A stretch of DNA of 64,000 nt from a virus (IMGVR_UViG_3300034062_006395:1-64000); one strand, 5' to 3'; numbered from the stretch's first letter, positions 6,112 through 14,285 are shown. Notes: a model not told the origin generated them from the letters alone. A program made the numbers and translations.

Positions 6112-6181
6112 ATTGTTCCCGGATTAAGGAAGCCAAGAAGTTGTCTCTAAAACATAACTTGGAAAGAATATAAAGAACAAT
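6112..6181 (+). ncRNA. Stem-closed RNA element with the GGAAGCCAAGAA motif
   Basis: ATTGTTC (6112-6118) pairs with GAACAAT (6175-6181). Inside lie GGAAGCCAAGAA (6128-6139) and a CCAAG/CTTGG stem (6133-6137 with 6158-6162). The 12-base motif is shared with 1294-1305. No known RNA family is recognised. Confidence 0.4.
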
Positions 6182-6195
6182 ATAGACAAAAACAT

Positions 6196-6233
6196 AACAA
6201 GTGTTAGTAGAAATATTAACACTTGTTTTTTAA
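6196..6233 (+). terminator. Rho-independent terminator
   Basis: AACAAGTGTTA (6196-6206) pairs perfectly with TAACACTTGTT (6217-6227), followed by a T run. It closes the lipoprotein unit before the microprotein region. Confidence 0.9.
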
Positions 6234-6241
6234 TTATAACA

Positions 6242-6433
6242 ATGGAAAGAGCACATAACTTTGTTAATGATAGTTGTCAATTAAACAATGATATACTTAA
6301 TCGAATATTTTCTCAAACAATTAAAAAAATATATATTCAACTATGTGATCAACTTGAGGAAGAAATAGGTTATAAAACAGATTTTGAACTACATGGATGT
6401 GTAATTACTTTTTTAAAAGATGAACAATTATGA
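6242..6433 (+). CDS. Microprotein, 63 aa
   Basis: A helical acidic protein (QLCDQLEEEIGYKTDF) of unknown function, first of the microprotein run. Its TGA stop overlaps the next ATG (ATGA). Confidence 0.6.
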   Translation: MERAHNFVNDSCQLNNDILNRIFSQTIKKIYIQLCDQLEEEIGYKTDFELHGCVITFLKDEQL

Positions 6434-6552
6434 AAAGAATAAATACATTTAATGATAACATAATTAATTTAAATAAACTTTATAACATAAATTATACCTT
6501 ATTAAATCAATTAGTTGATAATTTATATGATGACATAAGAAAAACTAATTAA
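6430..6552 (+). CDS. Microprotein of the MK[K/R]I type, 40 aa
   Basis: Starts MKRINTFNDN within the ATGA overlap of the previous stop. Asn/Leu-rich with no visible motif. The overlap supports translation coupled to the previous gene. Confidence 0.5.
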   Translation: MKRINTFNDNIINLNKLYNINYTLLNQLVDNLYDDIRKTN

Positions 6553-6563
6553 AATCATAAGTT

Positions 6564-6740
6564 ATGAAGAAAATACGTAGTTCTACATTAACAGCAAAAT
6601 CTCCAATTGTTTCCAAATCAAATTTAAAATTTGATTCAATTCTTATTTTTTTAATTAAAGTAGGAACAAGTCATAAAATAAGTAGCCAATTAAGAGGAAC
6701 TTTAAATGATGGACATAACTATATAATTAATAATGATTAA
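6564..6740 (+). CDS. Microprotein of the MK[K/R]I type, 58 aa
   Basis: Starts MKKIRSSTLT. The middle SILIFLIKVGTSHKISSQLR alternates hydrophobic and basic residues like its relatives at 9317-10404. Function unknown. Confidence 0.5.
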   Translation: MKKIRSSTLTAKSPIVSKSNLKFDSILIFLIKVGTSHKISSQLRGTLNDGHNYIINND

Positions 6741-6742
6741 TT

Positions 6743-6925
6743 ATGAATAATATATCAACTAAACTTAATATCTATAATAAAATAGAAAAACCAATTCTTT
6801 TACAATTAGATTATAGTATTCATGATTCAATGAGAATGCAAATTACAAACACACCTCTTTGTTTTATAGCATCATCTCAGATTCGTCATTCAATTAAAGT
6901 TAATGAAATGAAGTTTTTAATATGA
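6743..6925 (+). CDS. Microprotein, 60 aa
   Basis: Begins 2 bases after the previous stop (MNNISTKLNI) and ends in an ATGA overlap with the next gene. Unknown function. Confidence 0.55.
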   Translation: MNNISTKLNIYNKIEKPILLQLDYSIHDSMRMQITNTPLCFIASSQIRHSIKVNEMKFLI

Positions 6926-7143
6926 AAAAATTATATTACATGGACCCTGAATTACATCGTCAAACATTAATACAAAGTATTACACTTGAAGTAAAAAAAC
7001 AATTTAAAGTTAATACAAGTAATAAATTACCTATTTTAATGAGATTTGTAGCAATAGCACAGATTTTAAAAGGAGTAAATTCAGAAATAGAAAAATTTGT
7101 TTATAACGACATAGAATATTATGAGAAAAATAAATATAAATAA
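6922..7143 (+). CDS. Microprotein, 73 aa
   Basis: Starts MKKLYYMDPE. Helical and mixed-charge; unknown family. Its end overlaps the start of the gene at 7121. Confidence 0.55.
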   Translation: MKKLYYMDPELHRQTLIQSITLEVKKQFKVNTSNKLPILMRFVAIAQILKGVNSEIEKFVYNDIEYYEKNKYK

Positions 7144-7261
7144 TATTATCTATAACGATAATATTAAACATTTTGATTCTAAAATTTCTAAAAGTATTAA
7201 CTATCAGATATTAAGTGAAATGTTTAAAAGATATCATACTCTTTCAATCTATTTCAATTGA
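7121..7261 (+). CDS. Microprotein of the MK[K/R]I type, 46 aa
   Basis: Starts MRKININNIIYN and overlaps the previous gene by 23 bases in another frame. The pattern IKHFDSKISKSINYQILSEM follows the family plan of a 'D-x-x-hydrophobic-S-x-x-I' core. Ends in TGA. Confidence 0.45.
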   Translation: MRKININNIIYNDNIKHFDSKISKSINYQILSEMFKRYHTLSIYFN

Positions 7262-7314
7262 TTTTTACACTATTTAAAACTGCTAAGTTTTAATCAAAAA
7301 AAACAACAAAAAAG

Positions 7315-8505
7315 ATGTCAAACGAAAAAATAACCAAGTTAACACCAGAACAGGAAGCCAATATTGAAGTGTTTTCTGAAAAGTGGTTAGACTTTGTATT
7401 CAAATACCAGCTTTATGAAGAAAATAAAAAGATTTCTCATGAAGAAAAGACAAAAAGAATTGGTGATTTGTATGAAGCTTTGGAGTATAAAAGACCATTA
7501 GTAATACAGTGTACATCACCAAGACAAATGCAAAAGTTTGCAAATGTCTTAGAAAACGATAAATACGACAAATTGTTTCGTAAAGATATAGATGATAAAA
7601 ATCATGTAGAGTTTTTAAATAAACTTAATGATATCATCGCTAATGACAATATTAACTTTACTTACAAAAACTTTAGTTATAGTATTTCATCCTATGAATT
7701 CAGTTGGTTAGGATATTATGACTACATTAATGAGAACTTTAAAAATATTTTAGACGATGAATTGAAACAAAGATTAAAACTTTTAGTAAATGCAAGTAAA
7801 TTAAGTTTTATGAGCATCCAATACGAAGAAGTTTGTTTAATCTGTGAATTTCCTCGTTTTATCAGTAGAAACGCTAGCTTTCAATTACATAACATAAATG
7901 GTCCATCTGTAATATTTGAAGACTATGAATTGTATGCAATTAATGGTTTAATCGTTACTGCTGAATTGTACAAAAGCTTGTCTGAAAAGACTTATTTGTT
8001 TAGCGACTTTGTAAAAGAGCAAAACGAAGAAATAAAAAGTGCTGTACTAAATTTTTACGAAGAAAAGTTTGGAGGAACTTTCTTAGTTGATTATCTTAAA
8101 GAATATCTGTCAGAAAAAGACACATACGTTGATACAAAAGATCCTGTGTATTTAGAAGGAACTACAAAATCAATGAACGTAGGTGTTTATACATTATTCA
8201 AAGGACAAATAGAAGATGTTGAAATTGCTTATGTAAGATGTTTTTGTCCTTCAACAGACAGAATGTTCTTTTTAGGGGTATTTTCAGAACATAACAATGC
8301 TAAAGATGCAATAGCATCTTTGTGCAGAATACCACGTAAATTAAAAAAGCATTTAACATCTCTTCAAAGACAAGGAGAAATATTCTCAGCTAATTTTACT
8401 CCTAAAGGAACAGAAATACTTAAAAACTTAAGTCAATCAGAAAAAGATGATCTTGTATCACTTTCAGGTAATGAATATTTTGGATTAATGAAGTATGAAT
8501 ATTAA
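7315..8505 (+). CDS. DUF6745-like protein, 396 aa
   Basis: The middle holds the pattern of the DUF6745 family: a WLGYYDYIN segment (residues about 134-142), a 'LHN-ING-PSV-F-DYELYAINGL' block (about 195-215), and an E-x-N-E-x-x segment. The family is widespread but has no established biochemical function. Residues 270-396 appear to be a separate C-terminal region with Cys residues (RCFCPS). It follows a leader rich in A and stands apart in size among microproteins. Confidence 0.6.
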   Translation: MSNEKITKLTPEQEANIEVFSEKWLDFVFKYQLYEENKKISHEEKTKRIGDLYEALEYKRPLVIQCTSPRQMQKFANVLENDKYDKLFRKDIDDKNHVEFLNKLNDIIANDNINFTYKNFSYSISSYEFSWLGYYDYINENFKNILDDELKQRLKLLVNASKLSFMSIQYEEVCLICEFPRFISRNASFQLHNINGPSVIFEDYELYAINGLIVTAELYKSLSEKTYLFSDFVKEQNEEIKSAVLNFYEEKFGGTFLVDYLKEYLSEKDTYVDTKDPVYLEGTTKSMNVGVYTLFKGQIEDVEIAYVRCFCPSTDRMFFLGVFSEHNNAKDAIASLCRIPRKLKKHLTSLQRQGEIFSANFTPKGTEILKNLSQSEKDDLVSLSGNEYFGLMKYEY

Positions 8506-8527
8506 TTAATTTTTAAAAAACAAAACA

Positions 8528-8764
8528 ATGAAAAGAGGTATTAATGTTGCTCCTGCGTCTTCCACAGCAGGTCATTTTGCAACAGAAGTGGAAGAAAGAC
8601 AAATTGTGGTAATCGACAAACAAAAAGATTTCCGTCTTATAGAAGGAAAGTCTTTGTTGACTACTGATAAACACACCAATCTCCCAATGGATAAAGATTG
8701 CATGGTGTTTCCACAAACAGTCTTCAATCCTTTTTTGAAACTTTATGAAAATTCAAAAGACTAA
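8528..8764 (+). CDS. Hypothetical protein, 78 aa
   Basis: Starts MKRGINVAPASS, no family recognised. Its 3' end overlaps the next gene by 20 bases. Confidence 0.6.
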   Translation: MKRGINVAPASSTAGHFATEVEERQIVVIDKQKDFRLIEGKSLLTTDKHTNLPMDKDCMVFPQTVFNPFLKLYENSKD

Positions 8765-9314
8765 TCATCTTTTTGATTTAAGTAAGCTTTTCAAGAAAGC
8801 ACACGATAAAATAGGTAGGTATAACCCAAATAATACCTACCTATTTTTCAAACATCAAAAAAGACCTATAATATTTAAAGAAAAATTAAAAATTGATTTA
8901 AGAAGTGGTAAATTTATAACCTCAAATGGTTATATTAGAAAACAACATCTTGAACATAAATGGAAAGAATATACATCAGAAATAAAAATTGGAAATGTAA
9001 AATTAATAGAAGGAATATATCCATTTTCATATAATGAATTGGAAATATTAAAACATAAATTATCAGTTGTTTATTTGATTGATATAAGAGAAGATTTAAT
9101 AAATGGTAACTTTAATATATATAGAATTGAAGAAATTAGTATTAAACAAAAAAATAAACCTACAAATAAATTATCTTATTTATTTAAAGGAACTATTATA
9201 TTTGATAAAGAAAATTCAAGAAACTTATTTGAAATACAATTTGATAAAATAATACAAGTTAGAACAAAATATTTAGTTTTAACTGAAAAATCACTTGAAA
9301 CTTTAATATCTTGA
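8745..9314 (+). CDS. Hypothetical basic protein, 189 aa
   Basis: Lys/Ile-rich, mixed alpha/beta, with no recognisable motif. Starts MKIQKTNHLF inside the end of the previous gene. It leads into the tightest part of the microprotein array. Confidence 0.6.
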   Translation: MKIQKTNHLFDLSKLFKKAHDKIGRYNPNNTYLFFKHQKRPIIFKEKLKIDLRSGKFITSNGYIRKQHLEHKWKEYTSEIKIGNVKLIEGIYPFSYNELEILKHKLSVVYLIDIREDLINGNFNIYRIEEISIKQKNKPTNKLSYLFKGTIIFDKENSRNLFEIQFDKIIQVRTKYLVLTEKSLETLIS

Positions 9315-9316
9315 AA

Positions 9317-9463
9317 ATGAAAAAAATAATTACATTTCGTTTTGATGATAATTTATATAGTTTTGATGATAATTTATATAGTAAAAACTATTTAAGAATT
9401 AAATATTTTAAAAGATCTAGCGTAATAAGTAATATGTTCTTTCTTGGAAAATATCTTGAATAA
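9317..9463 (+). CDS. Microprotein with tandem duplicated heptapeptide, 48 aa
   Basis: Starts MKKIITFR. Seven residues, FDDNLYS, occur twice in a row because 21 bases (9340-9360) are repeated exactly at 9361-9381. The rest resembles the two genes that follow. The duplication keeps the frame. Confidence 0.55.
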   Translation: MKKIITFRFDDNLYSFDDNLYSKNYLRIKYFKRSSVISNMFFLGKYLE

Positions 9464-9464
9464 T

Positions 9465-9620
9465 ATGAAAATAATAATGGTAAATCATGCTGATTATGAA
9501 TTATATAATAAAGTATTTAGGTATCAATATTTAAGAACTAAATGGTTTAAACGAAAGAAAATGACAATGTCAATACTTATATTTACAGATTTTGTTCATA
9601 ATGAAAAGAGATTAATATGA
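9465..9620 (+). CDS. Microprotein, 51 aa, paralogue of the next gene
   Basis: Reads MKIIMVNHADYELYNKVF and then KW-F-K-KKMTM. It aligns with the gene at 9617 (MKRIIVNNADDQLYDKTF and EWF-RKMTM), so they are tandem duplicates. TGA stop overlaps the next ATG. Confidence 0.55.
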   Translation: MKIIMVNHADYELYNKVFRYQYLRTKWFKRKKMTMSILIFTDFVHNEKRLI

Positions 9621-9790
9621 AACGAATAATAGTAAATAATGCTGATGATCAACTATATGATAAAACATTTCGTTTTTTAAAATTAAAAAGTGAATGGTTT
9701 GTAGAACAAAGAAAAATGACAATGTTAATACAAAATAGATCTCTTATTAAAATTTTTTTTCATTTAAAAAATTTTAAAATCGTATTTTAA
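9617..9790 (+). CDS. Microprotein, 57 aa, paralogue of the previous gene
   Basis: Shares the NxAD-LY-K-F core and KMTM motif with the gene at 9465. The C-terminal end is hydrophobic and basic (IKIFFHLKNFKIVF). Unknown function. Confidence 0.55.
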   Translation: MKRIIVNNADDQLYDKTFRFLKLKSEWFVEQRKMTMLIQNRSLIKIFFHLKNFKIVF

Positions 9791-9802
9791 CATTTTTAAG
9801 AA

Positions 9803-9976
9803 ATGAAACGAATAGATCTTAAACCACGTGGTAATTTATATCCTTGTGTTAATGATAAAGTATTTGATGAAATATTTATTGAGATATTAGTACAAAGAGA
9901 ACGAGTAATAATGCATATAAAAAATGATTTTAGTAATAATTCAAATAGAATCTTTTTAAACGTAATCATCGCATGA
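9803..9976 (+). CDS. Microprotein, 57 aa
   Basis: Starts MKRIDLKPRGNLYP and carries NDKVFDEIFIEIL, the same 'D-K-V-F' core as its neighbours. Its TGA overlaps the next ATG. Confidence 0.5.
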   Translation: MKRIDLKPRGNLYPCVNDKVFDEIFIEILVQRERVIMHIKNDFSNNSNRIFLNVIIA

Positions 9977-10113
9977 AAAAAATATCTTATATTTCGCCAC
10001 CTTTAGGTATTAAAGTCCATCATTTTGACAAAAATTATGATAAAGTATTTTATAAAATTTCAACACAAATAATGATTTTAAGTATTATTAGAAATATTAA
10101 ACATATATCATGA
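9973..10113 (+). CDS. Microprotein, 46 aa
   Basis: Starts MKKISYISPP and carries NYDKVFYKISTQIM, the same core as neighbours. ATGA overlaps at both ends. Confidence 0.5.
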   Translation: MKKISYISPPLGIKVHHFDKNYDKVFYKISTQIMILSIIRNIKHIS

Positions 10114-10265
10114 AAAAAAATCTATTTAGATTCTCATGTATACTTAATTCACATAAATTACAACTATTTAAAAGAGTAGATAAAAAACTTAATCGATTAT
10201 ATTATAAAATTTCAGATCCTACAAGAACTTTATTTAATAGTATAATTGAAGACATAGAAAAATAA
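10110..10265 (+). CDS. Microprotein, 51 aa
   Basis: Starts MKKNLFRFSC with KKLNRLYYKISDPTRTLF in the middle. Same gene plan; starts within the preceding stop. Confidence 0.5.
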   Translation: MKKNLFRFSCILNSHKLQLFKRVDKKLNRLYYKISDPTRTLFNSIIEDIEK

Positions 10266-10266
10266 C

Positions 10267-10404
10267 ATGAAAAGAATTAATTTTAGTGCATATAAAAAAT
10301 ATCATAATTTTAATAATGTTAGAAATGAAAAAGAACAAAATATGGCAGATGAAATAAATTTTAAAACAAGGGTTAATTTACTTTATCACTTTTTAGATTG
10401 GTAA
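10267..10404 (+). CDS. Microprotein, 45 aa
   Basis: Starts MKRINFSAYKK one base after the preceding stop and ends with LYHFLDW. Shares the start pattern but little of the core. Confidence 0.45.
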   Translation: MKRINFSAYKKYHNFNNVRNEKEQNMADEINFKTRVNLLYHFLDW

Positions 10405-10416
10405 TTAATAATTCAT

Positions 10417-10623
10417 ATGAAAAGCACAAAAAAACTCAGGTCATTTAGATTAAAACCTGAGACAAACCACAACGTAACAAACTTTAGACTTCAAGTCAGA
10501 GTTAAAAGAACTTTAGTATATACTTGGGTAGATACTGCAATTTTATTTTACGATAAAGCAAGAGCAGAAGATAAAGTTAAAAAACTAAATAAAAGATTTT
10601 CCAAACTTAACAAAAATAAGTAA
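10417..10623 (+). CDS. Basic protein, 68 aa
   Basis: Very basic (KKLRSFRLK, RVKRT, KVKKLNKRFSK), with a central YTWVDTAILFYDKARAEDK. Nucleic-acid binding is plausible. Its TAA shares a base with the next ATG. Confidence 0.6.
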   Translation: MKSTKKLRSFRLKPETNHNVTNFRLQVRVKRTLVYTWVDTAILFYDKARAEDKVKKLNKRFSKLNKNK

Positions 10624-10823
10624 TGGAAATTTATTTAGTTATTCTTTCTGTATTAGGATATTATCTTATATACAAAAAACATAGAAGAGCATCTTACTTA
10701 GTATTCATCGTACAAAACTTGCTTGCTTTAAACATGTATAAAAGTCCTTACATGTTTTTTAACATATTAGCTTGTATAATTTTAATCACAATAATAACAG
10801 CAAAAGATAATAAATATGGGTGA
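10623..10823 (+). CDS. Two-helix membrane protein, 66 aa
   Basis: Hydrophobic segments at residues about 3-17 and 24-60 surround a basic loop (YKKHRRA). Unknown function. Confidence 0.6.
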   Translation: MEIYLVILSVLGYYLIYKKHRRASYLVFIVQNLLALNMYKSPYMFFNILACIILITIITAKDNKYG

Positions 10824-10977
10824 AACATTTATGTATGCTGGTAGATATATTTCAATTGAAGAATTAGAAAAATTTACCAATAAAAAATTAAATGAAATAA
10901 AAAATCTTGAGGATGTTGTAGTTGATTATCTTTGGGAAAAAACTAAAGAAAATGAATATGTAACTGCATCATCTTGA
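10816..10977 (+). CDS. Microprotein, 53 aa
   Basis: Starts MGETFMYAGRYIS and overlaps the previous gene by 8 bases. Acidic helical protein with ISIEELEKFTNKK; unknown function. Confidence 0.5.
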   Translation: MGETFMYAGRYISIEELEKFTNKKLNEIKNLEDVVVDYLWEKTKENEYVTASS

Positions 10978-10983
10978 TAAATT

Positions 10984-11139
10984 ATGAAAAGACAAGAACA
11001 AAGATCGATGATTTATTTGACTAAAATTCATAAATTAGATTTTGAAATACTTTCTAATATTCATGATAAATTAGGTATGTTCAATAGATTTAACATTTCA
11101 AATAAACTTAAAATATTTAGTTTTGAAAAACATGTCTAA
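10984..11139 (+). CDS. Microprotein, 51 aa
   Basis: Starts MKRQEQRSMIYL and carries LDFEILSNIHDKLG. The MKRQ start recurs in the gene at 14476. Overlaps the next gene start by 8 bases. Confidence 0.5.
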   Translation: MKRQEQRSMIYLTKIHKLDFEILSNIHDKLGMFNRFNISNKLKIFSFEKHV

Positions 11140-11323
11140 TTATGTAGGTCATACCTCAATAGGTAGAGAAATAAGTACAAAAATAAAAAATAAAATGAAC
11201 AACAAAGCACAAAAAAATATGAATGATTCTGTTTTTTTTACAAATTCAAGTTTTAAAATAAAAAGAATGCAAATGCATAATCTTTTAATTAATACATCTG
11301 AAAATGATGAAATATGGATATAA
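11132..11323 (+). CDS. Microprotein, 63 aa
   Basis: ATG 11132 (MSNYVGHTSI) is preferred to a TTG nine bases upstream. Basic (KIKNKMNNKAQKN). Unknown function. Confidence 0.5.
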   Translation: MSNYVGHTSIGREISTKIKNKMNNKAQKNMNDSVFFTNSSFKIKRMQMHNLLINTSENDEIWI

Positions 11324-12152
11324 AGACAAACACAGTAAAAAAGTAATTATCATTAATGAAAGAGGTCAAAAAGTTGACCCAAGAAATAATTTATTATATC
11401 ATCACAATGTAAATAATGAATATTGGACAGAAATAACTAATAAAAATAAATTTGAAATTTTATTAAACGAATATTTAAACAAACAAACAACAACCACAAT
11501 GGAAGGTACAAAACTGATATGTCTAAACAATAATAATGGTAAATTTAGACATTTAACACCAAACAAAGAATATACATTAGAAGCACAAGAAGATGATTAT
11601 TATGTAGTTATTAATGATCGAAATGAAAGTGCAAGATATGCTAAAAAATACTTTAAAATTAGTACTGATAAAGAACCTGCTGCTAAAAAAGAAAGAGTTT
11701 TAAAAGTAGAACAATGGGATGGTTATGATCTTAAAGTTAGAGTTGATTCTACTGAATGGATATTAGATCTTAATTATATTGATTTACGTACATTAGACTG
11801 TTCATGTTCTATTACTGAATTTTTTGGTATAAATCCAATCTTAGAAGAAATAAATGCTAAATTAAAAGAAATAACTAAAGATAAAAAATTAACACCTAAA
11901 GAAATTGATTTATTTAAAGAACCAATTGAAAAAGCAATTGAAGAAATGATTAAAGATGTGATGGATAATAACTTAAATTTATTTTCTACAAATGTTAGTA
12001 ACAATAAAGAATTAGATAATTTAAAAAAAGAATTTAATATTGATTTTATAGAAATTATGTCAAAAATTGTAAAAGAAAATAAAAATAGCCAAGTATTTAC
12101 ATACACAAATAAAAATACATCGAATGAAATAATGACTTGGATTATTATGTAA
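11304..12152 (+). CDS. Hypothetical protein, 282 aa, possible fusion of two genes
   Basis: Residues 1-65 resemble the local microproteins. An ATG at 11499 (MEGTKLICLNN) is preceded by an A/C-rich leader (AAACAAACAAACAACAACC) typical of gene starts here, so a 217-aa product may start there. That part begins with a small strand-rich domain (HLTPNKEYTLE) and ends in charged helices. No stop codon separates the two parts. Confidence 0.6.
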   Translation: MMKYGYKDKHSKKVIIINERGQKVDPRNNLLYHHNVNNEYWTEITNKNKFEILLNEYLNKQTTTTMEGTKLICLNNNNGKFRHLTPNKEYTLEAQEDDYYVVINDRNESARYAKKYFKISTDKEPAAKKERVLKVEQWDGYDLKVRVDSTEWILDLNYIDLRTLDCSCSITEFFGINPILEEINAKLKEITKDKKLTPKEIDLFKEPIEKAIEEMIKDVMDNNLNLFSTNVSNNKELDNLKKEFNIDFIEIMSKIVKENKNSQVFTYTNKNTSNEIMTWIIM

Positions 12153-12436
12153 TATTCTGTATATTACTTTTTACAATAACTATGATTAGTATTCATTTTA
12201 CATTTAAACGTAAATTGATGGTAGGGAATGCTAAAATTGAAAAAATATTTCATGATGAAAGAAATTATATAACTTTAAATTCAGGTAAAAACGTATATTA
12301 TTCTCATATTGTAACATTTAGATATAACGGGGATGTTGAAAATACTTGTAGTTGTAATAATGAAGGAGAAGTTTTAAATTATCTAAAAGAACAAGGAATT
12401 AAAGAAGTAGAAGTAATTTATAATCCATACCGTTAA
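12137..12436 (+). CDS. Membrane-anchored protein, 99 aa
   Basis: One hydrophobic N-terminal helix (residues 2-21, YYVIFCILLFTITMI) followed by a soluble strand-rich domain with a CSC pair (NTCSCNNEGEV). Overlaps the previous gene by 16 bases. Unknown family. Confidence 0.6.
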   Translation: MDYYVIFCILLFTITMISIHFTFKRKLMVGNAKIEKIFHDERNYITLNSGKNVYYSHIVTFRYNGDVENTCSCNNEGEVLNYLKEQGIKEVEVIYNPYR

Positions 12437-12448
12437 AACCAAAAAAAG

Positions 12449-12670
12449 ATGTTGTATCTTAAACCTTTAAAGTGGAGTTTATTACCCACTGTTTTATTTT
12501 ACGTGTGTTTCTCTTTTTATGAATTGAGTTTTACAGCACCAATTGAAGCCTTTGTTCAAAATAAAGGCTTGAGATTAGCTTTATTATTAACAGAATTATT
12601 TATTTATTTCTTGTTATTAGCAATTTATCACAACAGAAAACAATTAATTGATTTAGCATCAAACGATTAA
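12449..12670 (+). CDS. Two-helix membrane protein, 73 aa
   Basis: Hydrophobic helices at about residues 8-28 and 40-60 with a short loop. Start MLYLKPLKW follows an A-rich leader. Unknown function; proximity to the next membrane protein suggests a joint envelope role. Confidence 0.6.
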   Translation: MLYLKPLKWSLLPTVLFYVCFSFYELSFTAPIEAFVQNKGLRLALLLTELFIYFLLLAIYHNRKQLIDLASND

Positions 12671-12681
12671 TACAACAAACA

Positions 12682-13206
12682 ATGAAAAAAACAATCTTTT
12701 CTTTATTACTTTTAATATCATTTTCAGCATTTGCTACAGATGAAGTTAAAACTTTAATTGACAATACCACAGAAGGGGTATCAACAGTTTATAATGATTC
12801 AAAATCAGTTATAGATTCTGCATACCAAGATTCTAAAAGCATTATAAAAACTATTCACGACGATTTAAAAGATGTTAGTCCTGTATTATATCAGGATGGT
12901 AAAGAACTACTACATAAAGTTGCTGAAGTTCTTGGAACAACAGCAAACCAAGTATGGGCTATTCTAATTAAACAACAAGTTGTATGGTCTATTTGTGGTT
13001 TAATATTTATGATAAGTTCGATATTTATCATTAAAACAGTTTTAAAAAAAATGTCAAATGATTATATCATTGCTAAAGTAATAATAGTAGTAGCTTTAAT
13101 AATTGGAAATTCAATACAACTACCAAAAACAGTAACAGGTTTTGTTAATCCTGAATATGGAGCAATCAAAGAACTGTACATGTACTACAATAAATTTAAT
13201 CAATAA
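12682..13206 (+). CDS. Secreted or membrane protein with signal peptide, 174 aa
   Basis: A clear Sec signal peptide (MKKTIFSLLLLISFSAFA, cleavage near residue 18) is followed by an amphipathic region with repeated DSK-VIDSAYQDSKS units, then two hydrophobic helices (about 98-118 and 128-146). The repeats suggest a helical rod outside the inner membrane. A spanin or holin-like role is possible but no family match is visible. Confidence 0.65.
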   Translation: MKKTIFSLLLLISFSAFATDEVKTLIDNTTEGVSTVYNDSKSVIDSAYQDSKSIIKTIHDDLKDVSPVLYQDGKELLHKVAEVLGTTANQVWAILIKQQVVWSICGLIFMISSIFIIKTVLKKMSNDYIIAKVIIVVALIIGNSIQLPKTVTGFVNPEYGAIKELYMYYNKFNQ

Positions 13207-13221
13207 ATATGAACATCGATA

Positions 13222-13262
13222 AACAATTGTCGTAGAACTCCTGCGGCAATTGTTATTTTTTA
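13222..13262 (+). terminator. Rho-independent terminator
   Basis: AACAATTG (13222-13229) pairs with CAATTGTT (13247-13254), followed by ATTTTTTATT. Confidence 0.85.
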
Positions 13263-13266
13263 TTAT

Positions 13267-13590
13267 ATGAATAATACAAAACATTTAATTTTTAGCTATG
13301 GAAGTTTAATACTTCCTGAAAATTTAGAAAAATTTAAAAGTAAAATTTTAAAATCTGTTTTTATAAAAGGATTTGATTTAGAAATAACAAAATCACAAAC
13401 AAGTAAAACAAATTATCATTATATTCAATTAATAGAAGGTAAAAATATTATACCTGGTTTTTTAATAGAAACTGAAAACATTGAACTTATTGATAAATGG
13501 GAAGGTAATTCTTACAAAAGAGTTAAAATTAAATGTTTCACAAGAAATTTAGAAAAAATTGAATGTTTTACTTATATCAAAAACATATAA
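13267..13590 (+). CDS. Gamma-glutamylcyclotransferase-like protein, 107 aa
   Basis: The N-terminal LIFSYGSLILPEN (residues 6-18) is the substrate-binding YGSL loop of the GGCT/AIG2-like fold. Later, IPGFLIE and ELIDKWEGNSYKRVKI contain the expected Glu in the WEG segment. This family cyclises gamma-glutamyl groups to 5-oxoproline. It is short for the family but seems complete. A second family member at 23069 lies in the amidoligase operon, so this one may act on the same chemistry. Confidence 0.75.
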   Translation: MNNTKHLIFSYGSLILPENLEKFKSKILKSVFIKGFDLEITKSQTSKTNYHYIQLIEGKNIIPGFLIETENIELIDKWEGNSYKRVKIKCFTRNLEKIECFTYIKNI

Positions 13591-13595
13591 AACAA

Positions 13596-13873
13596 TGAAC
13601 GAACCACTCAAAATACCAACACATTTCAGATTTTTAAATAAAAAAGAAGCTGCTCATTGGAATAGAACAACTGATGATTGGAATCCAATACATGAAATAC
13701 AAATTCAAGTACATGAAATACAAATTCAAGGTGATGTAGATTATTATGAAATATCTACACCTTCTTTTGCTTGGGTTACTTACGATGTTAAAAAACCTAA
13801 TTTAGAATTTAAAGTTGCTAAATTTACTAAGAAAGATTTAAAAGAATTTAATGAATATGATGAATATGATTAA
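13596..13873 (+). CDS. Hypothetical protein with tandem heptad duplication, 92 aa
   Basis: ATG 13596 (MNEPLKIPTH) is chosen because the upstream in-frame start would overlap the previous gene. HEIQIQ appears twice from a 21-base tandem repeat (13691-13711 and 13712-13732, 19 of 21 identical). Acidic C-terminus (EFNEYDEYD). No family recognised. Confidence 0.6.
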
Positions 13874-13874
13874 T

Positions 13875-14285
13875 ATGAAACCAATAGACTTAACTGAAGA
13901 ACAAAAAAACAAACTACTTGAAATGTGTCAAGTATTGTTTCCTGAATATAAAAAAATATTCTTTTTTAATAAAGACCAAGAAGGTAATTATGATGAAGAA
14001 GATTTTATTAGTTTTGATAGTGAATATATTCATTGGTTTGAATTTTGTACTCGCTTTCTAATGTCAAAGTTAGATGCGTTGTACATAGAAAAGATTTTAG
14101 ATCCTGTTGATCCTTATGGTAAAACAAATAATTATGGTCGAGGATCTATTAAAGACTACCCTGATAATTGGTCAGAACTATGGAACAAAAGAATTTTTTA
14201 CGAATATCCTAATAATCTAAATGGTACTTTTCCCAAAAAACATCCAGTAGATTATCTTTATGATGAATTTAAAAAGAATAAATGA
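13875..14285 (+). CDS. Hypothetical protein, 136 aa
   Basis: Three ATGs lie close together; MKPIDLTEEQ at 13875 is the most protein-like start and follows the previous stop by 1 base. Rich in aromatic residues (EYIHWFEFCTRF) with a conserved-looking DPVDPYGK segment. Family not recognised. ATGA overlap with the next gene. Confidence 0.6.
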   Translation: MKPIDLTEEQKNKLLEMCQVLFPEYKKIFFFNKDQEGNYDEEDFISFDSEYIHWFEFCTRFLMSKLDALYIEKILDPVDPYGKTNNYGRGSIKDYPDNWSELWNKRIFYEYPNNLNGTFPKKHPVDYLYDEFKKNK

